DNA from: Chinchilla lanigera
Taxonomy: Eukaryota; Chordata; Mammalia; Rodentia; Chinchillidae
Assembly (NCBI RefSeq): GCF_000276665.1
Contig: NW_004955463.1
Span: forward strand, 10,529,792-10,593,791
Length of the DNA stretch: 64,000 bases
Direction: 5' to 3'
Program-made: the position numbers and the translations under genes
Part shown: positions 12,291 to 23,687 of the stretch, piece after piece
How the letters are laid out: every line of letters starts with the position of its first letter
Numbering within the stretch: the first letter of the stretch is position 1
The notes under the pieces: generated by a model
Databases searched by the model: none
Seen by the model: the letters and a program-made list of their open reading frames with translations, nothing else
Told to the model about the DNA's origin: nothing

Positions 12291-13154
12291 CATCCTCCAA
12301 TCCTGCCTGCACATTAAACTGGAAATGTAATACTCACTGTTTGGGTTTTCATGCTTTCTAAGCATTGGGCCTATGCCAGGAAAAGCTTATTCTCTATATA
12401 GGTGAAGAACCACATTTAGAGAAGGAAGTCATTTTCCTGTCACAACTTTGCTCCGTTTAGATACCAGAACTAAATAGCATGCTAAAGAAGAAACTAGCAA
12501 CTAATTATTGTGTGTGAATGAACAACTCAAGATACTAAGAAACACTTTTGATGCTTTAGATTCAGACATAGCTCCTGAAACATGAAAATGGCCTGAAAAC
12601 TAACACATAAGGAGAACATAATGTATATCTATTCTCTGAGGTGTGTGTGTGTATGTGTTAGCATTTTCAACACACCACTTTGTCATAGCTTAAAAAAATT
12701 GTTCCTTCCATCTCTGGCTATAACTTTCTAAAGAAAGAACCAGAAATACATGCATATATATACATTCATATATATATGCATGTGTGTGTATATATATATA
12801 TATATAAAATACATTTTCACAACATTATTTTTTGTTACCATCATCATTTTTGTTTTCTTTGATGTTTCAAATTTTTTCTAAGTAAAACAGGAGAAAGTAT
12901 TTATGTGTACAGAAATCTCATAATTAAAGGGGGAAGGAATACTATCAAGCTGTATTTTCCCCTAAAATTATAATTTAGCATAAAGAATTAGTATCAACAA
13001 TTCAAGTTCCTTCTTCTTTCTTAAAGACCAAGCTCTTTACTCCTTGAACAATAAGTTTCATCCAAAAATACGTTCCCATTGAAAATACTCGGTGCTGTTC
13101 AATATTTCACTTGGGTTACTTCTATATGCCAATACTCTTATTTATGAGTAGCTA
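12291..13154. other. Unassigned sequence with short AT repeats
   Basis: Contains a TATA/TGCATG-rich low-complexity patch near 12750-12806. Nothing else recognised. Confidence 0.4.
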
Positions 13155-13255
13155 GTTCAAAGCTCAGAGAATTAACTTGATTAAACCCTCAAACCTAGTA
13201 AATATTAGAACCAAAAATGGAACCATTCATCTTCAATCCTCCTACTCTCTGTTCT
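13155..13255 (-). mobile_element. MIR fragment
   Basis: GCTCAGAGAATTAACTTGAT, then CAAACCTAGTAAATATTAGA and a following ATGGAACC segment match the reverse complement of the MIR core in order. Both ends are lost. Confidence 0.55.
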
Positions 13256-14736
13256 GTTGGGGAAAAAAGTATTTTTCTTAACATTGAAGTTTCAAGAATA
13301 AAGCAATCCAAGTGTGTTGCAGGTCTCTGAAGTGGCATGACTCTCACTGCTATTGAGGTGGCTCAGCAGCCAAACAAATCATAGAGACAGCAGCTGTGCA
13401 GAGACAAAATGTCTTTGCGAGGTTTCCATTTGATTCCAAAGCTGTGCACCACATACCTTATGTACATGTACTTTTCATCTTCTTAATGTTCTCAGTTATC
13501 ACAAAGATGGATACAAATTGATATCTCAGTCTTTCCAGTGTGCATCCACAGGTTTGCACTGCAGTGCATCCTGCTTATTGAAAGTTCTTATTATCAAAAC
13601 AAGATTGTCTGCTATTTGTATTAGCTGGATCATATATTTAAAGAACAGAGGAAATACAAACAATGCAGACAGAAAGTGAAAACAAGAAGCAGGAATACAA
13701 AAGAAGAGACAGAAAAGAAAGGAAAAGAGAAGTTCTAACAAATGTGCTCATACTAGGAATCAGAGATCTGTAACCCACCCTACCTCTGGATCCATTCTTC
13801 CCATCCATGCCTGAAGTGAGCAAGGGCACAGCACTTTCTAACAGTGATGATGACAGTTTTCTTTACTATATTTAATGAAAAATGGAGAAAAAATGTTTCA
13901 TATCATGGAAAATTGTTATCCAAACATTTGTTATGGATCTGTTGATAATATAACTGAGAACAGTCTCATATTTGTGATATAAAATAGTGTGTTAAGAAAA
14001 TGTTGAATATACATTTCAACTTCTGGAAAATATCAAGGCTTTTTTCTCCCTTTCATCCAATTCTCCTTTTCTTGACCTCTACTCCCAAACCAAAAGAACT
14101 TCATATTGTCAAAGGGCATAAAGCTGGGCCTCAGATGCAGTGAATCAATAAAAAAGAGTAAAATTCTCATTGCCCTTTAGCCTATCTTTTGTAGATTTCT
14201 TCCCTTGCTGGATTTCTTTGTCTGCTTTTTTTCTCATAATCCAGGCTCTGAGCCATTCCTTCACCAGGGAGGAGGTATCATTCTTTATCTTTCTCCTATT
14301 TTAAGGAAGAGTACTATGAAAAACTGTGCAACTGAATCAAAGAAAAAAGTTTCAAAACCAAAGACATGCCAAATGGTATAAGAAGCCAGAAAGTTCATAG
14401 AGAGAACTGGGTTTGAGATTTCTCAAGAAGAGTATAATTGGTATTTGGGAACTCATGAATGACCTTTAGAAAATTAATGTTCATGGTGGTGTGTATGAAC
14501 AGATTAGCTGTAGAATAAATAAAATGAAATAAATAATAGTGAATACATAAATGAAGAAACTGATGATTATTTTTACTCTTTATATAATTTTTACTCCTTT
14601 TTAAGAAATATTTAGATTAAATTTCACTTGCTTAGTAGATATTCTATTAATGAAAATAGCTGCTTCTGTTATCTATCCTTGTATATGTAACCTAGCTACT
14701 TAAGATAAGCTCATCAAAAGTGAACTGATGCATTAA
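13256..14736. other. No recognisable feature
   Basis: Unique-looking sequence, no gene or clear repeat. Confidence 0.4.
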
Positions 14737-14853
14737 CTGGTACGTGTGGTCAAAATGCTAGTTTAAAGACTTGCATCATATTCTGCGGAGCAGATGGGCT
14801 AGGATAAATGAAACAGCCTCTTCTCTCATCTTCCCATGTGTATATTTGTGTGC
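14737..14853 (+). repeat. Diverged direct repeat, copy A
   Basis: About 115 bp matching 15344-15460 in the same orientation. Both copies share GGTCAAAATGCTAGTTTAA and, later, TTCTCTCATCT. Identity is roughly 75% by eye. The parent family is not recognised. Confidence 0.7.
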
Positions 14854-15343
14854 TGAGTTCCCTGGTAGCTTGTACTCAGATGCCAGAAGGAGCTCCATTC
14901 ACCTGGAAACGTGACCGGGCTGCACATGTAACATGCCACCCTCACATGGACGGCTGCTGCTGTTGCCTGGGGACTGGCTACAGGCTCAACTGATGCTATG
15001 AAGCAGAATCTTGCATGTGACGTCTCAGTTTGACTATACAACAAATGATAGATTCTATAGGATCATCCTAAGAGGATCCCAAGAAGTCCAAATAGAAGCT
15101 ATATTCCTTTTTTGTGATATATGCTCAAATGTCATGCAGTAACACTTTGTCATGCTCTACTGATCAGAGAAAAATTATCAGTTTTATTTCTAGAATATAA
15201 AACTTTGGATTAGTTTTGAATGAAAACTACATCATTAACAATTTCTCTCCACCTCAAGTGATTTTCAGGTAATATTTCCTTTAGAGACATACAGAAATGG
15301 GTTTTGATACCAGTGAATGACATAATAAAAAGTTTTTAAAATT

Positions 15344-15460
15344 TACTGGCATATATGGTCAAAATGCTAGTTTAAGACCTATGTCCTAATCTACAGAACA
15401 GAAGGGGTTGGGTAAATGAGAACCAGTCAGTCTGTTCTCTCATCTACCCAGTGTGTATTT
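15344..15460 (+). repeat. Diverged direct repeat, copy B
   Basis: Partner of 14737-14853. The two copies lie about 490 bp apart, with no recognised feature between them. Either an old local duplication or two fragments of one unknown interspersed repeat. Confidence 0.7.
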
Positions 15461-16619
15461 TATTGCCAAGATGGGTGATATCACTGATGATGTGATCATG
15501 TCCAGCGAAGTAGATAAGACAAAAAAATGAAAAATATTGTTGGGTTCAGTGTTTTTGGCTAGAGAGAAATCAAGTAATAAATGTGACAAAAAGTACTAAA
15601 GTAACAGAAGAAATGAGACAAAGTGCTCAAATGTCCAAAGGAGACAGGCTAGTCACTGAACAAAAGAACTAAAATACAGTGTAAGGTTGTCAGTGTATTA
15701 CAGTATTAGAAAGAATTAATGTAAAGGTCTATTTGGTCTACACAATTTGGCAATGTATTAAACAGACTATACTGAGCTCTTATTTTGAACACAAGAGTGT
15801 TTAAGGAGAGAGCAACATGGAAATTTTTTACGCATGCGCTCCAGCACCCAGATTTGCTGAAACATTGTCCTCTCAGTCAATAGTACCTTTGTAGCTTGTT
15901 TGTTTAATTGATTGAAATGCTATGTCAACCTTTATGACCAAAGCATCAAATATTTACACAATGGAATGCTTACTGCTTGGTGTAACATGCTTCTCCCTGT
16001 CAAGCTGCTCCAGATAATGTAGTTTAAATAATATACCCAGCCAGACAGAAATCCAAATTTACTGAAATAAGCAGGGTTATGTCCACAGACTGCCTAAAGC
16101 CCATCACTATGACTGACATTCATGACTGAAAAGAAAATACACAAAAGTATACCAGATTTCCAACTCATTCATGCTGCTAAACAGTATTTATACTCCAAGC
16201 ATTAACAAATTCAGTGAAAGGAGAATATTTGTTTTGTGGATTTGAAGATTTCTTCTAAGCATCTTATTCTACCTCTAAATCCATGTGCAATAGAAGTGTC
16301 TCTATTCAAATGAAAAGCATAGAATGGAAAATTCCTATGATTATGTCAGTGGTTTGATAACTTTAGTCAGGGAATATCTCACGGGTCCATTGATTAACAG
16401 TTTTCACTTGGACTTGAACATGGCAGCAGTGCCTCCACATTTCCATGAACAGCCGTAGCCAGGTGGGGTCTGCATGAGATCAGAAAAGAGGCAACCAGTC
16501 CATCCACTGTGCTGGGTCAGATCAGCACTTCCACAAGGGTGGGCAAAACCTGCAGGAACATGGTGGGCCAACCGAGCCCACTGACAACCAGTGGTGATCC
16601 ATTCTGCTCGCTTTCTCTG
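15461..16619. other. No recognisable feature
   Basis: Unique-looking. The 96-codon minus-strand frame at 16404-16694 runs from this stretch into an L1 3'UTR stub and shows no family motif I recognise. Confidence 0.4.
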
Positions 16620-16935
16620 CATGCTGACAACAGTATGCGATATAACAACCACTGTTGACTTTCTATCATCTTGTTTAGTGAAGCTCTGTATCATATCTAA
16701 TGTTTTCTTAAAAGTATTTTTTTCTCTTTAATTGTTTGATCAATGTTGCATTCTTACATCTGGTAATCTGAACAACTTCGTTGAATATAACAATATGTAA
16801 TATAACAACCATTGTTAATTTCCTATCATCTTGTTTTGAAATTCTGTACTGTTTCTGTGTTGTTTTGCTTTTGACTTTGTTGTTGTTATTTTGATTTTTT
16901 TGTCTCTTTAAAATAAAATAAAATCATAAAACAGG
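16620..16935 (+). mobile_element. L1 3'UTR stub
   Basis: Contains TATAACAACCACTGTTGACT near 16639, ACATCTGGTAATCTGAACAA near 16756 and a terminal CTCTTTAAAATAAAATAAAA. These match the 3'UTR of the L1 ending near 34735. It spans about one and a third of the tandem 3'UTR units, ending in an A-rich tail, so it is an extremely 5'-truncated insertion. Confidence 0.8.
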
Positions 16936-17074
16936 GGCTCAAATGTGGAACCAGCCTTCACTACAAGAAAAGGAGAAGCCTGAGGATCAGGAGTACAATG
17001 GCCATCACACCTGTGCTAGTGAGAGAGTAGAAGGTGATGAGGTAGACACTGCCCTGAAGCTGTAGCCACTCTAC

Positions 17075-17190
17075 CTTTCCTGAGAAACTATGTTCAAAGA
17101 GATAAACTAATTCTCCCAGGACTATAGGTTATGAAGCCGAGAGCCCAATTGTGGTGTGTCAGACTTCAAAGCCCATAATTTTTCCATAAT
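17075..17190 (-). mobile_element. MIR fragment
   Basis: GAGAAACTATGTTCAAAGAG, then AGGACTATAGGTTATGAAG, then CAGACTTCAAAGCCCATAAT follow the order of the reverse-complement MIR core and head. Confidence 0.6.
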
Positions 17191-17596
17191 CTGATGTCCA
17201 AAAATGTACTTGCAAACAACAAATAGTGATATTTTAATAAATATCTCATCAAAATGAACCTGAGGATTTCATAGTTGATACAGGACTTTTCATTCCTAGG
17301 TGAAATTTCATCAGCTTGGCAAAACTGGACAATACCAAAGAAATTGTTGTGAACTTTAAGGGACAGAATTACTTCTACTTATTTATTACACCAAGAAATC
17401 ATACATTAATTCTCAGTAAATACTTAGTTTTTGATTCATCTAAATATATGACACTGAAGATATTATAATTATATAATTACATCAAATATCATTTTAACTG
17501 CATTATATGTACCCTATATTATGTTATTTAATTAAATTATCCCATTTATACTTTATGATGCATTATTATTACAGAAATAAGTTCAGAGTTTCATGA

Positions 17597-17806
17597 AAAG
17601 GAAGATCATTTGTATCAGAAGATACTTTAGCTCTCACTTCCTGATTTCAAAATTAGGGAATATATTTGTAAAAGACTCCTATTTGTTCTCTAGACAAGAA
17701 AGCATGCACTTTCCATTGGTCACATTCCTACATGCAGATGTTGTTCAGACTATGCTACTAAATCAGAGGACAGAGATGAACTGGTAAGTTTCTTCACTAA
17801 AATGGT
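17597..17806 (+). repeat. Long inverted repeat, left arm
   Basis: About 210 bp whose reverse complement recurs at 18528-18730 with roughly 87% identity by eye and a few small indels. Shared blocks include GACAAGAAAGCATGCACTTT and CAGAGGACAGAGATGAACTG. A 64-codon frame inside it is not a recognised gene. Confidence 0.9.
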
Positions 17807-17929
17807 TCATTTAATTGCACTTCTTGTCATTATTGCAAATTGTTTGCAGACTTTTTTCCGGGTAACATAATTTTGTTCTTCGATGGGAGATCTTGGAATT
17901 AAAAAGACTTTAAAGTTGTATAGTGTATT

Positions 17930-18055
17930 TGGTCACAGGCAAAGAACTGAGGCCTGGGGAGATATAATAAACATAGGAAAAAGTTGGTTGAAAACCCAGA
18001 ATTGAATTTTAGTTCTCTTAAGCCTTATGGTGCTTTTCTCACTATAACATGGTAC
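17930..18055 (-). mobile_element. MIR fragment
   Basis: GGCAAAGAACTGAGGCCTGG, then a segment ending AAAACCCAGAATTGAATTTT, then GCTTTTCTCACTATAACATG match the reverse-complement MIR order. It sits in the spacer of the inverted repeat. Confidence 0.55.
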
Positions 18056-18474
18056 ATGCTCTAGTGGGATGGAAGGTTTTAATCTTTAATTTTCTCTAGT
18101 ATTCTCACCAGTACCTTCAGCATCTGTACAGTTAAGCAGTCCCTTATGACACTGTTAGTTGTTGCTCACCTTGAGTTGCTTATTATTCAGAACATTAAAG
18201 TCAATGGTATACTATAAATAAACTCTGGTGGAAATTTTGCTCTGGATTGGATTTAGGTAATCTCAGCAACACAGTCCTCTTTTCCCCCATCAGGAGATGC
18301 TGTGCTTTGTCAGGGTGCAGCACCACCCAGTTTAGGAAGGCTCTCTAATAATGCTATGGGAATCAGAGAAGGCAGGACACTGGTCCACATGAGTGAAATT
18401 CTATCATTAATGATGGGAGAGAAAGCACCCTTCTGCTTTAACTTCCACTGAGAGAATGCGTGAGGAAGATAGCT

Positions 18475-18527
18475 TGGAGTAGTGGCTAAGAGCACAGCCT
18501 TCTGAGTAAAGTAGAGCTAGCATTGCA
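18475..18527 (+). mobile_element. Possible MIR head fragment
   Basis: GTAGTGGCTAAGAGCACAG resembles the 5' tRNA-derived head of MIR. Very short and abuts the right inverted-repeat arm. Confidence 0.4.
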
Positions 18528-18730
18528 ACCATGTTAGGGAAGAAAGTTACCAGTTCATCTCTGTCCTCTGAATTAGTAGCATAGTCTGAACAATGCATGT
18601 AGGAGGGTGGCCACTGGAAAGTGCATGCTTTCTTGTCTGGAGAACAGACAGAAGTCTTTCACAAATATATTTCCTAATTTTGAAATCAGGAAATGAGAGC
18701 TGAAGTAGAAGATACAAATGATCTTCCTTT
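18528..18730 (-). repeat. Long inverted repeat, right arm
   Basis: Inverted partner of 17597-17806, separated by about 720 bp. The match stops sharply near AACCATGTTAGG at its left end and near CTTCCTTT at its right end. No transposon termini or target duplication are evident at either arm. Confidence 0.9.
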
Positions 18731-19039
18731 AGTGGTTAACTGCCAGTGCACACAAGATCCATAATTAAGAATGTCATGCCTCTGTGTCTTCAGAGATACC
18801 ATTTTAAATATGCATGACAAAAACATAGGCACGCCTTATGAAATTATAGTATTTATATTCACCGTCAACGCATGTCTGAGATGGATTACTGAAGCTTGCA
18901 ATTAGGAGGTTCTAAACAATTTGGGAAAATATGAATTGTACCCTGTTGATTGATTCCCTTAGAGAAAATGATGGTAAACTTGTTAATGGCGTAATACTCT
19001 GTTTGTATTTCTGTGCCTGGGTTATTGATTTAAACTAAT
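18731..19039. other. No recognisable feature
   Basis: Short spacer; may include the diverged 3' tail of the following antisense L1. Confidence 0.35.
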
Positions 19040-19426
19040 ATTGTCTAGATTTATTCATGTGGTCACAGAAGACAGGATCACCTTCGTTTTTTTAAGAATG
19101 AATAATATTTCATTGCACACAGCATACACACATATGCACACATCACATTTTCTTCAATCACTCATTTATCTGCATCTCGGTTATTGTGAATAATACTGCA
19201 GTGAATGTGGGAATGCAGAAATTAGTATATCCTTGAGATACTAATGCTGACTTACTTTCTGTGGATACAAAGCTGACGATTTATTTTTAGCTTTTATAGG
19301 AAACAGGATATTGTTTATCATAATGGTTTTATGAACTCACATTCTCATCAGTGCTGAAGAAGGGTTCTATTTTCTCCACGTACCCTCCAGCACTTGTTAT
19401 CTTTCTTCTATTAGATAAAGGTTACA

Positions 19427-19915
19427 TTTATTAGTGCTCCTTAGGGGAGCAGAAGCAATACTAATAAATTTATTCAGTTCACTCACTACAGTAGTTATTA
19501 TATGGCCTATGGGATCAGTGTTGGAAGCCAAATAGGGACCAAGGATGAGCCTCTGGCTGAGATTGAAGACCCAGAAGTTTCCTGGAGAATCACAGCCATG
19601 AGTCTGTGCTAAAAGGCTGAAGAAGCTGGAGTCTGATGTCCACAGTGATAACAGAAGCAAAAGATGCAGAAGAGACTTTCAAATGCAGACTCACTTTCTT
19701 CTCCTTGCCTTTTACTCCACCTGGGCCCAAGCCTATTTGATGACACCAACCACAATCAGGCAGGTCTCTTCCCTCCAATGTGCTGGGCTAATGCCATTCA
19801 TCTTTGAAAACACCCTCTAGATACTCATGCAGAATGTGCTTCACTAATTTGTCAATTATCTCTTAATCCAGCCAAGTTTCTGTAACAATTAAATGTCTCA
19901 ATAATTATTGTAACA
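19427..19915 (-). mobile_element. MLT2-like ERVL LTR
   Basis: Read on the minus strand it has AACTTGGCTGGATTAAGAGA near its 5' end, a GTGTTTTCAAAGATGAATGG segment, and near its 3' end CTGAATAAATTTATTAGT followed by a diverged GGAGCACTAATAAATG. This order matches MLT2-type LTRs of the ERVL class. It splits the antisense L1: the L1 sequence resumes on both sides in the right order. Exact ends and target duplication are not resolved. Confidence 0.65.
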
Positions 19916-20237
19916 GGTATGAAGTGACATTTCATTGTTGTTTTGATTTACACTTTCCTGACAATTTGAAATATTGAGAAATTTTCATCTGCTCACCTGT
20001 TGGTCTTTTGTATGTCTTCTTTAGAGAAATGTCTATTTAGGTTTCTTGTTTGTATTATTTTATTGTTAAATGCTCTCTTTCTATATAGTAGTGTGAGTTA
20101 CTCATATATTTTTTATATGAGTGCTTCATCAGATATATGGTTTGGAAATATTTTCTCTTTCTGTGCATTGTATCTTCGTTCTATTGTTTGTTTCCTTTGG
20201 TCTTGAGAAAAGTATGTGATTCATGCAATCCCTTTAT

Positions 20238-20370
20238 TGATTTTTTTGCTTTGATTGTCTGTGCTTTTGAGATTATATATAAAATATCCACATAATTTTC
20301 AAGATTTTTTTGCATTGATTGCCTGTGCTTTTGAGATTATATATAAAAAAATTAATATACAAATAATTTT
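20238..20370. repeat. Tandem duplication of about 67 bp inside L1
   Basis: Two adjacent units both contain TGTGCTTTTGAGATTATATA (near 20259 and near 20326) and end in a shared AATTTTCAAG. The normal L1 has one copy, so this is a local duplication after or during insertion. Confidence 0.85.
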
Positions 20371-21226
20371 CAAGTTTTTTGACCCTATTTTCTTCCAACA
20401 GTTTTACAATTTCTTGTCTTGCATTTAATTATTAAATTGACTTCCAGCTGGTTTTGTATGTGATATTAAATTTGTGCCCAATATTTTCCTATGTGGATAT
20501 CTATAAAGATGTCTAGTTTTCCAAGTACCATTTGCTGAAGAGACTATCACTTCCCCATTGTGTGTTTTTAGTATTGGTGTTGACCATAAATGTGTAGATT
20601 TATTTTGTGGCCCTTTTTTTTTTTCCCAGTGGTCTCTCTCTCTCTTTCTCTCAAAGCTAAACATTCTCCCTTTATCAATTACATGACAGTATAAAAAGTT
20701 TTCATATTTTAAATATACAGATTTAGAAATAGATATTTTGCATTTTTATTTTAAGGAAAAATAAAAATTTTCATAATCAAATAATAAGAATTTTTTCATT
20801 ACAGTACCTTCCTGTTTTGATTATTATAGCTTTGTAATACATTTTAAGATCAGTTAAGATAATACTTCTAGCTTTAACTATTGGGAACTATTATGGTTCC
20901 ATATAAGATTTAGGACTTCTTTTCTATTGCTATAAAAATGCTACTGGAATTTTGATATAAATGTTCTTGAATTGATAGATTACTTTAGACAGCATGAACA
21001 TCTTAGTAATATTTATTCTTCCAACCCATGGACACAGATAGCTTTGATTTATTTGTATTATCAATTCCTTTCATCAATATTTTATTGTTTTCAGTCTATT
21101 ACTTCTCAGTTAAATTTACTTTTAAACATTTCTTTTTAGTAGTGCTGCAAATGGAATTAAGGTTTTTGTGGATGAATTGTCAGTTTTGTATAGAAAAACC
21201 TTAAAATCTGTATGTTCTAAAAGGAA

Positions 21227-21228
<2 letters not shown>

Positions 21229-21270
<42 letters not shown>
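21229..21270. repeat. (TG)n microsatellite
   Basis: Pure TG tract of about 42 bp embedded in the antisense L1. Confidence 0.97.
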
Positions 21271-21272
<2 letters not shown>

Positions 21273-21726
21273 GTCTTTAGCATTTCTGTATATAAGGTTA
21301 TGCTATGTGTTAACAAAGATGCTCATTTTCTCCTGACTAACTTGGATTTTTAAAATTTCTTTTCCTTACCTAATTGCTCAAGCTTAGACTTACAGTATAA
21401 TGTTCAGTGAAGTGTTTAGATGGGTTTCCTCATCTTATTCTTATCTTGGAGGAAAATCTTTCAGTCTTTCCTTGTTGACTATGATGTATGATGTTGCAGT
21501 CCTGTCATATTCAGCCTTCATTTTATTGAGGTACATTATTTCTACAACTAACTTGTTGAGAGTTTTGTATCATGAATGTATGATTAATTTGATCAAGTAT
21601 GCTTTCTGTACATATGGCAACTGCATGTGTTTTATCCTTCATTCTGTTAAGTTTCGGTAGTATGTTCATTTGCTTATGTTGAACCGTTGTCACACCCTGG
21701 GGATAAATCCACTTGCTCATGGTGTA

Positions 21727-22147
21727 TAAAGCTGTATGATGTCACTTGCATGGAATCAATAAAAGTCAAACTTATAGAAGCAGAAAGTAAATTAGTGTTT
21801 TTCAGAGACTTGAACTGGGGATGGGTTTGGGAACATGTTGGCCAAAGGATGTATTCTGAGTTGTGCAACATAGAATAGTTGTAAAATCTGGTTTACAGAC
21901 AGTGACCATAGATAAAATATTGTATTTCATACTTGAAATCATTAAGAGGAAGCATCTGAAATATTCTCACCACAAAAGACAAAAATGTCTAAATTTCTAA
22001 AATGTAACTATGTGAGATGATGTATATATTAAATAGCTTGATTGTGATAATTTCTTAATATATGTATATTAAACCATTACCTCATGCAATCTAAATATAC
22101 AATATTATTTTTTCAATTATACTTCAATAAAACTTGAAAAAATTAAT
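21727..22147 (+). mobile_element. L1 3'UTR (old)
   Basis: Matches the plus-strand order of old L1 3'UTRs: AGACTTGAACTGGGGATGGG near 21806, TTGTATTTCATACTTGAAAT near 21920, AATAGCTTGATTGTGATAAT near 22032, and a tail with AATAAA near 22126. It directly abuts the antisense L1 in the opposite orientation. Confidence 0.8.
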
Positions 22148-23546
22148 AAAATAGTATCCAAATGGCATGACACTGTTATAGAGCTTTGTTTTGTTGTGAT
22201 TCTTAGTCATCAGTATGACTAAAGGTAAAGAGTAGACAGATGCTATGTATATTGATGTTTGATTTGTCCATGTTAATGATATTGTGGAAAAATCAAACTG
22301 AGCCAAGACCTAAATATTTTCTCCTAATTTCTCTCTCCTCAAATGTACACACATGTACACACAGAGAGACTCACACCCCCCAACATTAACTGTCCCTTTG
22401 CACTTGGCAACCACTCAGGATTCAACTTAGCTACAATAACCTTATGAAATTTTCTCATAGAATTTTCTATAGAGCTTTAAATGCTCTAGCGACAGTTTCT
22501 TTTTTCCTTGTCTTTTTTTCATGACAGCTAAAAAGGCTGCCCTTACCTTAACCAATTTATCACTCTCAAAGAAAAGGATAATAAAATTGTCATTTCCGGC
22601 CATAGCACCAAGGGTGCTGTTGATACCCTAATATTAAAGCTTATTAAAAGTAGAGCTGTCTCTTAGTTTTTGATATCAAAATTGCCTCCAAGTCTTGTTA
22701 AGACTCCATGTTATTTTAGATGGAAAGGAAGAGGAAAAACAAAGAATTCAAAGTGACCCCAAAGGGGAGCTGAAGTGACTGAGCTATTAAACACCTGGCT
22801 GTGTGGATAGTTTTGTGCAGTTCCTCAATTTATTACAGATACAGTGTGCTAGAAAAAAATTAATTTAAAATTCACTTGTCTCACAGACCTGCTCAAGATA
22901 CTCAACATCTGAGAAAGTTTCACTTAGAGTTAAAATCATCGTTGACTTGTCCCTTGGTATTTTCCTAGTTTCTACTCTTCCCAAAACTTGCACCTTCTAA
23001 CATTCTTTTATGAAGAGGAGTTTTGAATGAAGGAAGCAAGTAAGTCAACTATTTATTCCTAATGTGGAAAAATCTGCAGGAAATGGTTTTGGCTGGGAAG
23101 TGTAGAGTAAGTGTAAATGGTTTCTTCCACCAGTTAACTAAGGGTGTGGAACTGGTCTTGTGTAATGAAAGGCAGATTGTTATTGGAAGGAGTTTCAGAG
23201 TTAAGCAGAAATGTGTTAGAATTCTGGCTGTTCTTATCATTAGCTGAGTACATGTGGGTAAACTTGCTGACACTTCTGAGTTTCTTCATCAATGTAACGG
23301 AAACATCACTACATGCACTTGGGGATTTAAGAAGCATGAGTTATATGATATGTGCTCTGCTGCAAATGTTTTCTTTCCAGCTAGTCACCAAAACATCTTC
23401 CTCAAATCCACCTCAAGAGCCACCTCAGTGCCTTCTCTGCACACAGTTTTTCTCCAACCTGCCAATGTAAATTTGCTTTCATGCCAGTCTTATTATCTAA
23501 CTTACTTGCTTTACTGATCTATGAATAACAGACATTTCCCTTCTTT
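22148..23546. other. No recognisable feature
   Basis: Unique-looking sequence. The overlapping frames at 23049-23517 on both strands show no family motif and are probably chance. Confidence 0.4.
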
Positions 23547-23555
23547 CCTCTAAAT

Positions 23556-23678
23556 TTTTTGGTTTTTTTGGTTTTTTGTTTTTTTTTTTTTTTTGGTTTT
23601 GTTCAGGTACCAAGAATCAAACTCATGACCTTGCGCTTGCCAGGCAGGTACTATGCCACTGAGCTAAATCCCCAGCCC
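23556..23678 (-). mobile_element. ID-type SINE
   Basis: Minus strand begins GGGGCTGGGGATTTAGCTCA, continues through an intact ID body and ends in a long A-rich tail (plus-strand T/G run at 23555-23605). CCTCTAAAT at 23547-23555 and 23679-23687 is a perfect target-site duplication. Confidence 0.93.
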
Positions 23679-23687
23679 CCTCTAAAT

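Larger units (their letters stand above)
19040..21726 (-). mobile_element. L1 ORF2 and 3' region (old), interrupted
   Basis: On the plus strand the sequence follows the reverse complement of L1 from the 3'UTR (near 19060) through the ORF2 C-terminus into the reverse-transcriptase domain (20460-21726), for example CATTTGCTGAAGAGACTATC near 20529 and TTGATTATTATAGCTTTGTA near 20818. Many stops and frameshifts: an old inert copy. An LTR (19427-19915), a 68-bp tandem duplication (20238-20370) and a (TG)n tract interrupt it. Confidence 0.88.

Noticed and set aside
16404..16694. 96-codon minus-strand frame resembling a small protein
   Set aside because: It starts within an L1 3'UTR stub on that strand, and no family could be recognised from its residues.
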